A stretch of DNA of 5,715 nt, from assembly GCA_964477295.1 (NCBI GenBank), contig CAYZEZ010000295.1, positions 1 to 5,715 on the forward strand, given 5' to 3'. A model generated the notes under the pieces. The model saw nothing but the letters and a program-made list of their open reading frames with translations. It made no database searches and was not told the DNA's origin. A program made the position numbers and the translations under genes. The DNA comes from CAYZEZ01 sp964477295. GTDB taxonomy: Bacteria > Bacteroidota > Bacteroidia > Bacteroidales > SM23-62. Shown here one piece after another: positions 1-5,582 of this stretch; within the stretch, counting starts at the first letter, position 1; the number at the start of each line of letters is the position of its first letter.

Positions 1-56
1 AACCTGTAACCTGCAACCTGTAACCTGCAACCTGCAACCTGTAACCTGCAACCTGA
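1..56. repeat. Tandem heptamer array (AACCTGY)x8, cut by the window edge
   Basis: Eight consecutive 7-bp units can be read directly: AACCTG followed by T, C, T, C, C, T, C and finally A. Only the seventh base varies, so the array is otherwise perfect. It starts at base 1 and so probably extends further left. It ends 32 bp before the start codon at 89. Arrays of this kind are common in non-coding DNA of Bacteroidota (recalled from general knowledge, not checked). No coding role is likely, because a 7-bp period shifts the reading frame at every unit. Confidence 0.9.
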
Positions 57-88
57 TTCGGAATAATTTTCATACCTTTAAAACAAAA

Positions 89-328
89 ATGACTGCTCTT
101 TTCCGCCGTAAACCAAAAAGCAAAATACAATTTGTTGATTTCGAAGGCCAGCCTCTTAAAGAAGGTGATATTGTGATGTCGATGCGATACGAGTTAGGCG
201 AAAGCCGCATCATAAAAACCGAAGAAGGACTGGCTTATAAATCAATTTCCACCGGACAAACTGTTGGGTGGGCAAAAATGATAGATGCTGCCACGGGCTA
301 CCAAAAGGTAAGAAAGTTAGAATCCTGA
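89..328 (+). CDS. Small conserved-looking hypothetical protein, 79 aa
   Basis: I cannot name this protein. It has a basic N-terminus (RRKPKSK at residues 6-12), then a probably beta-rich body with GQPLKEGDIV at 20-29, RYELGESRI at 33-41 and a C-terminal MIDAATGYQKVRKL stretch. The 'EGDIV' turn followed by short strands recalls small SH3-like or KOW-like barrels, but that is only an impression. There is no signal peptide, membrane segment or cysteine, so it is probably cytoplasmic. The ATG at 89 is the first start in this frame after the heptamer array; its leader is A-rich with no Shine-Dalgarno sequence, as is usual in Bacteroidota. It stands alone: the next gene starts about 240 bp downstream, and I see no hairpin terminator after the TGA. 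Codon use and protein-like composition make it more likely real than chance, but its length leaves doubt. Confidence 0.7.
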   Translation: MTALFRRKPKSKIQFVDFEGQPLKEGDIVMSMRYELGESRIIKTEEGLAYKSISTGQTVGWAKMIDAATGYQKVRKLES

Positions 329-500
329 CACAAGAAATCAAATAACCAAAATCACAACCTGCAACTTCCAGCCTGATTTATGCAACGCTCAACCCCGCAC
401 CCACAACCTTCTGACTTCTGTATTCCGTATTCTATCCAATCATCACCGAATTTAACGCTTTCAACTTTTTTTTAGAGTGTTCCATAAAAAGGGCTTCATT
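329..500. other. Non-coding spacer with degenerate AACCTG-like and CTTCTG-like sequence
   Basis: No convincing gene is visible here. From 355 to 378 the sequence reads like a decayed version of the left-hand array (AACCTGCAAC, then AGCCTGATT), so the 79-aa gene is bracketed by related sequence. From about 398 to 437 there is C/T-rich low-complexity sequence with repeated CTTCTG and TATTC words. A T-tract occurs at 466-473 without a preceding hairpin, so I do not call a terminator. Confidence 0.6.
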
Positions 501-532
501 TTTGAAAGAAGTTTGATTATTTTTATTCGTTG
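501..532 (+). promoter_or_regulatory. Candidate Bacteroidota-type promoter for the HtrA-like gene
   Basis: TTTG at 501-504 is followed, after a 19-bp spacer, by TATTCGTTG at 524-532. This loosely resembles the Bacteroidota primary sigma factor pattern of a -33 TTG element and a -7 TAnnTTTG element, but the -7 match is imperfect because it holds one extra base. Transcription would start near 538-540, leaving a leader of about 30 bases before the ATG at 570 and excluding the upstream GTG at 477 as start. This is a judgement by eye only. Confidence 0.25.
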
Positions 533-540
533 TCGAATAA
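523..540. repeat. Perfect 7-bp inverted repeat ahead of the HtrA-like gene
   Basis: TTATTCG at 523-529 and CGAATAA at 534-540 are perfect reverse complements separated by TTGT. The repeat lies 29 bp upstream of the chosen start and overlaps the candidate -7 element. It could be a repressor or activator operator, or a small hairpin at the 5' end of the transcript; the sequence does not decide between these. Confidence 0.5.
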
Positions 541-569
541 GTATCCATCTAATTCTTAAAATCTTAAAA

Positions 570-2066
570 ATGAAAACAACCATGTTAAAAATGAGAGGAC
601 TAATTCTTGCCTCAATATTTATCTTCTCAACTTTTTCTAATGCAATTCCACAGGCTGCTCCAGGTATGCTGGAAGACATTCTGAGCTCGGTCATTACTGT
701 TGGTGTTCATAAGACCGACTTTGCTAACCGTACACTGGGTTTCAGGGGATCAAGCATCTCTGAGGTGGCCTATGAGAAGGCCCTCGACCTTGCCGGTGTT
801 GTGTCATCCGGCTCTGGATTTGTTATCGTTAAAAATGGTAAGAAGTATGTGGTAACCAATGCACATGTTATCGAAAATGCCTCTACGGAAGATGGTAGTA
901 TCTATGTATACAGCATCAACCGTACCGCCTACGAGGTTAAAGTGCTGGGCGGGGATTCCTTTTATGATATAGCAGTACTGGAGTTTATTGATCCACCAGG
1001 AGCTGAAATTACAACCATTAAGTTCAAGCAGGAAAAACCCATGTTAGGAGAGACCGTCTATGCCATAGGAAATCCACTTGGAGAATATCCCTATTCTGTA
1101 TCCGATGGGATCATCAGTGCCAAAAACAGGGTCAGGGGTAGTTATACAGGTAAATTCGGATTCCTTCAGACCACAGCAACCGTAATATGGGGCAATAGCG
1201 GAGGACCTCTTGTGGATGAAAGGGGTGATGTGGCCGGGATCAATTCCCAGATTGCATTTGCTTCAACTCCCGACGGAGGACAGGTATGGCAGTCACAAAT
1301 TAACTTTGCACTGGAAGCTGAAATCAGCGAAAGACTGGTGAATGATATCATAGAAAATGATGGCAGGGTGTTAAGGGCATACTTTGGTATGGAAATTGGA
1401 CAAAAATATGAGTATGATTCAGACTGGTTTGGTAACTGGTACCTGGTTGGAGCCGACGCGGTTCCAAAGCTTACAGCCGTATTGGAGGATGCTCCCTCTT
1501 ATTCAGCACTGAGTGATTTTATCGGAGCAGATATTATCAAGGTGAACGGAGAAGAAGTAAGGAACGTGGAAGAGGTACTGGGTGAAATGGAATCAGTTAA
1601 ACCCGGTTCAACCATTTCAGTTACATTTGATAAATATGGTACACAATCAACCGTAAAGGTGAATTCAAAGTTATTAACATCGACTGAGCTGGAAAGTATT
1701 GCGATCCATGTACTCGAAGGAAATGCAGAAGTGGAACCCAATTTCAATGATGTTATGCTGTCTCTGACGGCCTTAAGCAAAGAAAACCTTTATACATATG
1801 ATGGTTCTGACTATTACGACGCAGAAGAGTCGATGGTAGACAAGAAATACTATGTTGTTGCAGCAGGTGTGGCAGGTTATGATCTTTCAAGCATGTGGAT
1901 CATCGAGGACCTGAAAGATTTTGGAGCAGCCATGAAGCTTTCAGGACTAAGTGGAATGATTGATATCTATGCTCTTGATCCTAATACTGACGGCGATGAA
2001 ATACAGATGTTCAGGCAATACCTCTCAGGTGATGGGAACATTGTTATGACAACTCTTTGGTATTAA
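570..2066 (+). CDS. Exported HtrA/DegP-like serine protease with one PDZ domain, 498 aa
   Basis: Trypsin-fold endopeptidase of the HtrA (S1C) type, predicted to act in the periplasm or cell envelope. The signal peptide covers about residues 1-25 (basic start, hydrophobic GLILASIFIFSTF, probable cleavage after SNA). The catalytic triad is complete: His99 in TNAHVI, Asp133 in YDIAVL and Ser210 in GNSGGPL. The family's usual QTDA segment before the serine reads QTTA here. One PDZ domain follows at about 269-365 (YFGMEIG, then GADIIKVNGEEV and KPGSTISV), probably binding substrate C-termini. Residues about 374-498 match nothing I recognise and take the place of a second PDZ. The frame is open back to a GTG at 477, but the ATG at 570 is preferred because it places the signal peptide at the N-terminus. 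An exported caspase-like protease follows after 116 bp, so the two may share a transcript. I give no symbol because degP, degQ and htrA cannot be separated here. Confidence 0.93.
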   Translation: MKTTMLKMRGLILASIFIFSTFSNAIPQAAPGMLEDILSSVITVGVHKTDFANRTLGFRGSSISEVAYEKALDLAGVVSSGSGFVIVKNGKKYVVTNAHVIENASTEDGSIYVYSINRTAYEVKVLGGDSFYDIAVLEFIDPPGAEITTIKFKQEKPMLGETVYAIGNPLGEYPYSVSDGIISAKNRVRGSYTGKFGFLQTTATVIWGNSGGPLVDERGDVAGINSQIAFASTPDGGQVWQSQINFALEAEISERLVNDIIENDGRVLRAYFGMEIGQKYEYDSDWFGNWYLVGADAVPKLTAVLEDAPSYSALSDFIGADIIKVNGEEVRNVEEVLGEMESVKPGSTISVTFDKYGTQSTVKVNSKLLTSTELESIAIHVLEGNAEVEPNFNDVMLSLTALSKENLYTYDGSDYYDAEESMVDKKYYVVAAGVAGYDLSSMWIIEDLKDFGAAMKLSGLSGMIDIYALDPNTDGDEIQMFRQYLSGDGNIVMTTLWY

Positions 2067-2084
2067 AATTGTGCTGAACCAATT

Positions 2085-2146
2085 GCCGTCGGTTTCAACC
2101 GACGGACCATGATTTGAGTTTATCCGTAAACTCGAAATCCGACGGC
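2085..2146. repeat. REP-like palindromic element with three copies of CCGACGG
   Basis: The element holds GCCGTCGG at 2085-2092, ACCGACGG at 2098-2105 and CCGACGGC at 2139-2146. The first arm can pair with either of the others: locally as an 8-bp stem (2086-2093 with 2098-2105, loop of 4) or over distance as an 8-bp stem (2085-2092 with 2139-2146). Between them, GAGTTTA at 2116-2122 pairs with TAAACTC at 2127-2133, and GATTT/AAATC extends that stem past one bulged base. No T-tract follows, so it is not a standard intrinsic terminator. It could stabilise the 3' end of the protease transcript or be a dispersed intergenic repeat; only one copy lies in this window. Confidence 0.7.
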
Positions 2147-2182
2147 TAAAACAGACAGCAATTGATCTGTAACTAACTATTT

Positions 2183-4213
2183 ATGAAACAATTATTAAAG
2201 CTCTCAACCATAGCTTTCATTATTGCATGCTTACCGGTGCTTCTGAGTTCTTCTCATGCCGGGCCAACTAAACGGGCGCTGATCATTGCCATCGGGGACT
2301 ATCCTGATTCATTGGGATGGGGCAGAATAAGCTCCAAAAATGACGTTGCTCTGATCCAGCGAGCACTGACGGGTCAGGGATTTAAAGAAGAGAATATGGT
2401 AATGCTATTTGACAGGCAAGCTACTAAGAAAGGTATTGTTAGCGCAATAAATAATTTGATCCGGGATGCGGGTAAAGGTGATATCGTGGTGATCCATTAT
2501 TCTGGTCATGGCCAGCAGATATCAGATAATAACGGGGATGAAATTGACAAACTGGATGAAACCCTGGTTGCCTGGGATGCTCCCGCTTTTTATACGGATG
2601 GGTATACCGGTGAGAATCATCTCAGGGACGATGAATTTGGTGAAATGATCTCTGCCCTGAGGCAGAAGGTTGGACCGGATGGACAGGTACTTGTATTTAT
2701 GGACTCCTGCCACTCTGGAACCGGTACACGTGGTGAAAAGCCCGCTGTAAAGGTCAGGGGAGGTGTGGACCCGCTCATTATACCGGCATTTAAGGATGTG
2801 GCTTCTTCCGCATCAGAAGGTGAAAAGGGTTTCGGCCTCACTGAGGCACCTGTCGCAACACGGGGTGGCGGAGGAGCGATGGCACCTTTTATTTTATTTG
2901 CCGGCGCCAGTTTCAACGAACTCAATTATGAAACTACCGATGATGAAGGCAATGGCGTCGGATCGTTGTCGTATTGTATTGCCAAATCATTCTCGGAAAT
3001 GGAAGAGGGAATGACATACCGCTCTGTTTTCAATAAGGTGCAATCTACCATGTCAACAGTTGCACCCCGGCAAACACCAATGCTGGAAGGTGATATTGAT
3101 TACCAGGTGTTTAATGGCACAATCGTTGAGCAGGAAGGTTACTTTATCGTCGACAGAATAATGAATGATAATGAGATCAGGATGAACGGTGGAAAGATAA
3201 TGAACCTCTATGAAGGAGATGTGATTGGAGTTTATCCAAGCGGAACGATAAACAGCCTTGAAACTGAACCACTTTTCACCGGTAAAATTTCTCAGTCTGA
3301 AAGCTTTTCTTCCATTGTCCATTTTGATGATCCGCATGGAATAGAAAATAAACTCGATTACTGGCTGTTCGTAAAAGAGCAGAATTTTGAAAACCGCAAA
3401 ATAGGTGTAGATATCGGGAAGGTAAATGACGCCCGGATAGATGCGCAGATCAGGGAACAACTCACAGGATTAAGCCTGATACGGATTTCCAATAATAATC
3501 CCGACCTGGTTGTTGAGGAATCCGGATCTGAAATCGTTGTTAAAACAGTTGCTGACGATATTGTCTTTGACAGGGTCAGTACCAGTGATTATGCTGCAGG
3601 TGATAAGAGTATTAATATTGTCAAAAGATTCGCCCAGACCAAGTTTATCAAGGAACTTAAAATGGATAATACGGATTACAGGGTGGAGATACGGCTCATC
3701 CCGGTCAAGGCAAAATTTGAAGGCGGCAAGATCATAGTTAAAGATACCCTCGATTTTGCAAAGTATGTTGAGGATGAGGCAGTCCCGACCTTTACCGAAC
3801 GCGATCAGTTCCTGATAGAAGTTATTAATACAGGGAACAGAAGTGCTTATTTTAACATTATTGATATCCAGCCCGATGGATATATTAATCCGGTTGTACC
3901 TGCTCCCGGGAAAGATGGCAAGGAATATAAAATCGCACGCGGCCAGACATACATTGTCCCGGATGTCTTACTGGATGGCTTCTATGAGCCATACGGGACA
4001 GAGGTATTTAAAGTATTTGCATCCAAAGACCCGATCAACCTTTCACCAATCATAAACAGCAAAGGAGTTGGTACCCGCGGAGGGGGCAATCCGCTGGAAA
4101 TGATCCTGCAGGATACCTTCCAGAACACCCGTGGACCAAAGGTTAAGGTTAGCAGCATGCCCTCCGGATCGTCGGGTTCAACGTATGAATATATTTTTAA
4201 GATTGGGAAGTAA
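2183..4213 (+). CDS. Exported caspase/metacaspase-like protease (C14) with DUF4384-like C-terminus, 676 aa
   Basis: Cysteine endopeptidase of the caspase fold (family C14), predicted to be exported. The signal peptide is about residues 1-26, with likely cleavage after SHA. Cys16 sits in a lipobox-like IIAC, but hydrophobic sequence continues past it, so lipidation is less likely. The caspase domain spans about 30-310: RALIIAIGDYPD, His109 in HYSGHG, the acidic GDEIDKLDET, and Cys176 in DSCHSGT. Asp54 and Asp174 line up by eye with the acidic S1-pocket residues of metacaspases, so cleavage after Arg or Lys is expected. Residues about 315-530 form unassigned beta-rich and mixed regions. About 535-615 resembles DUF4384 (DQFLIEVIN, then IDIQPDGYINPVVP and the YGTEVFKVFAS end), a domain often attached to caspases. 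Thr-Arg-Gly occurs four times (Arg183, Arg227, Arg632, Arg650), as possible processing sites. It lies 116 bp after the HtrA-like gene and is closed by a strong terminator. Its substrate is unknown. Confidence 0.93.
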   Translation: MKQLLKLSTIAFIIACLPVLLSSSHAGPTKRALIIAIGDYPDSLGWGRISSKNDVALIQRALTGQGFKEENMVMLFDRQATKKGIVSAINNLIRDAGKGDIVVIHYSGHGQQISDNNGDEIDKLDETLVAWDAPAFYTDGYTGENHLRDDEFGEMISALRQKVGPDGQVLVFMDSCHSGTGTRGEKPAVKVRGGVDPLIIPAFKDVASSASEGEKGFGLTEAPVATRGGGGAMAPFILFAGASFNELNYETTDDEGNGVGSLSYCIAKSFSEMEEGMTYRSVFNKVQSTMSTVAPRQTPMLEGDIDYQVFNGTIVEQEGYFIVDRIMNDNEIRMNGGKIMNLYEGDVIGVYPSGTINSLETEPLFTGKISQSESFSSIVHFDDPHGIENKLDYWLFVKEQNFENRKIGVDIGKVNDARIDAQIREQLTGLSLIRISNNNPDLVVEESGSEIVVKTVADDIVFDRVSTSDYAAGDKSINIVKRFAQTKFIKELKMDNTDYRVEIRLIPVKAKFEGGKIIVKDTLDFAKYVEDEAVPTFTERDQFLIEVINTGNRSAYFNIIDIQPDGYINPVVPAPGKDGKEYKIARGQTYIVPDVLLDGFYEPYGTEVFKVFASKDPINLSPIINSKGVGTRGGGNPLEMILQDTFQNTRGPKVKVSSMPSGSSGSTYEYIFKIGK

Positions 4214-4234
4214 TTAGTAAGTTTATTCCATAAT

Positions 4235-4278
4235 AACCGCAACTCAATGAAATTCATCTTTGATGTTGCGGTTTTTTT
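4235..4278 (+). terminator. Intrinsic terminator after the caspase-like gene
   Basis: AACCGCAAC at 4235-4243 pairs perfectly with GTTGCGGTT at 4265-4273, a 9-bp stem, followed by five more T residues at 4274-4278. The 21-base loop holds a nested ATGAA/TTCAT palindrome that could lengthen the structure. It begins 22 bp after the caspase stop codon and ends only 5 bp before the ATG of the next gene, so it separates the protease unit from the glycosidase unit. Confidence 0.85.
4255..4262 (+). promoter_or_regulatory. Possible -7 promoter element inside the terminator loop
   Basis: CATCTTTG differs from the Bacteroidota -7 consensus TAnnTTTG only at the first base. It would start transcription near 4268-4270, about 15 bases ahead of the ATG at 4284. 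No clear -33 TTG element is visible 19-21 bp upstream, so this is weak. It is listed because the glycosidase gene should need its own promoter if the terminator works. Confidence 0.2.
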
Positions 4279-4283
4279 CGGTT

Positions 4284-5579
4284 ATGAATCAGTTACAGGT
4301 CACTCTATTATTCCTGGTCTTATTATTTTCCTGCAACACCGGGAAACATTCCGGTGTAAAAGTTGAAATTACAGCAAATCAATCCGGTTATCAATTAATA
4401 CGGGATGGGGAACCTTTTTATATTAAAGGTGCTGTAGCATGGAATAAATTCGGCCTGATTAAGCAGTATGGAGGTAATGCGGTCAGAACTTCTCCTCGCG
4501 GAAATCGATTGGAACTGGCTGATAGCTTTGGACTGGCTTGCATGGTGAATCTTCCCGTGGGTGCCGAAAGAGATGGGATGGAATACAACGATTCAATAGC
4601 GGTTCAGGACCAGTTTGAAAAGGTCGTTGGAATAGTCGAAAAGTATAAAGGCCTGGAATGCATCCTGTTCTGGTCACTCGGAAATGAACTTGACTGGATC
4701 CCTCCCGGAGTTCCATATAATAAAAAGGTATGGACCCATCTGAATAATCTTGCCATTAAGATCCATGAAATTGATCCCGGCCACCCGGTAATGACAACCA
4801 TTGGTTCTGCTCACAAGGAAGTAATGGATGATATTATTAAAGGGGTTCCGGAGATTGACCTCCTTGGGTTTAATGAGTATGGAAATATACTGGAACTGGC
4901 TGGCCGGATCAGGGCATTTGGCTGGACAAAACCATATGTGATTACCGAATGGGGACCATCCGGCTTCTGGCAGGTCCCACATACATCATGGGATGCTCCA
5001 ATCGAAGAGAGCAGTTCAGGGAAAGCTGATCTTTATAAAAGAAGATATGAAGGGGCTATCCTGGCAGATCAGGAGATGTGCCTTGGATCATTTGTGTTCC
5101 TCTGGAACCAGCACCAGGAAAGGACCCATACCTGGTTTGGAATGTTCGATGAAAATTGGCATGAAACAGAAGCAGTTGCTGTAATGCAGTACGAATGGAC
5201 GGGTGAATGGCCCGGTAATATTGCCCCCGGGCTCGATTCCATTTTCATAGATGATCAGACTGCTTATGCATCCATTTTCCTGAAGGCAGGAAGTGCTCAC
5301 TCGGGCAGCGTTTATGCCGGTGATCCGGACGGTGATGCGATGATATTTTTATGGGAAATCCTTCATGAGGGCACACAATTCCCATATGGGGGAAGAGGTG
5401 AAGAAAAACCGCACTCAGTTCCTGGATTGATTGCAGATTCCACAAAACAATTTATTCAATTCAATGCTCCGGAAACAGAGGGTGCATATCGCCTGTTTGT
5501 ATATATATTTGATGGTCATAATCATTTTACTACAGCAAATATTCCATTTTATGTACTAAGAAATCCTGAAAAAAAATAA
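4284..5579 (+). CDS. Lipoprotein glycoside hydrolase, GH2-type TIM barrel plus PKD/Ig-like domain, 431 aa
   Basis: Retaining glycosidase of clan GH-A, closest by eye to the GH2 catalytic barrel. A type II signal peptide ends in the lipobox LFSC with Cys17, so the mature protein should be lipid-anchored, in the periplasm or on the surface. The barrel spans about residues 35-310: EPFYIKGA, GGNAVRTSPRGNR, the acid/base Glu135 in WSLGNE, and the nucleophile Glu222 in VITEWGPSG. The N-terminal jelly-roll and Ig domains usual in GH2 enzymes are missing. Residues about 315-425 look like a PKD/Ig-like beta-sandwich (GDPDGDAMIFLWEI, then APETEGAYRLFVYIFDG). In-frame TTG 4260 and ATG 4263 were rejected because they lie within the terminator, and the ATG at 4284 gives a clean lipoprotein signal. 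rhaM starts three bases after its stop, suggesting a shared operon and a rhamnose-containing substrate. The exact specificity cannot be read; GH5 or another GH-A family is the main alternative. Confidence 0.85.
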   Translation: MNQLQVTLLFLVLLFSCNTGKHSGVKVEITANQSGYQLIRDGEPFYIKGAVAWNKFGLIKQYGGNAVRTSPRGNRLELADSFGLACMVNLPVGAERDGMEYNDSIAVQDQFEKVVGIVEKYKGLECILFWSLGNELDWIPPGVPYNKKVWTHLNNLAIKIHEIDPGHPVMTTIGSAHKEVMDDIIKGVPEIDLLGFNEYGNILELAGRIRAFGWTKPYVITEWGPSGFWQVPHTSWDAPIEESSSGKADLYKRRYEGAILADQEMCLGSFVFLWNQHQERTHTWFGMFDENWHETEAVAVMQYEWTGEWPGNIAPGLDSIFIDDQTAYASIFLKAGSAHSGSVYAGDPDGDAMIFLWEILHEGTQFPYGGRGEEKPHSVPGLIADSTKQFIQFNAPETEGAYRLFVYIFDGHNHFTTANIPFYVLRNPEKK

Positions 5580-5582
5580 AGA

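Noticed and set aside
1..56. CRISPR array
   Set aside because: The units are 7 bp and directly contiguous without spacers, so this is a simple tandem repeat.
73..80. TACCTTTA as a -7 element for the 79-aa gene
   Set aside because: It is only 8 bp from the start codon and has no TTG element about 19-21 bp upstream, where the heptamer array lies. A chance match is likely.
477..569. In-frame upstream extension of the HtrA-like gene from GTG 477, adding 31 residues
   Set aside because: It would bury the signal peptide behind 31 residues of hydrophobic, non-conserved-looking sequence, and it runs through the candidate promoter and inverted repeat. ATG 570 gives a normal signal peptide.
2151..2170. 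ACAGA/TCTGT inverted repeat just upstream of the caspase gene
   Set aside because: Only 5 bp per arm with a 10-base loop, easily expected by chance; not listed as an operator.
2219..2230. Lipobox IIAC (Cys16) in the caspase signal peptide
   Set aside because: The hydrophobic core continues well past the cysteine to LPVLLSSSHA, and a good signal peptidase I site follows. Lipoprotein processing is possible but less likely.
3053..3460. Antisense open frame of 135 codons within the caspase gene
   Set aside because: It lies wholly inside a well-supported gene, its translation shows no recognisable motif, and no promoter or separate context supports it. The same applies to other antisense or shifted frames inside the three large genes.
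4260..4283. Earlier in-frame starts TTG 4260 and ATG 4263 for the glycosidase
   Set aside because: They lie within the terminator loop and would code the terminator stem and T-tract as protein. ATG 4284 gives a standard lipoprotein signal peptide with Cys17.
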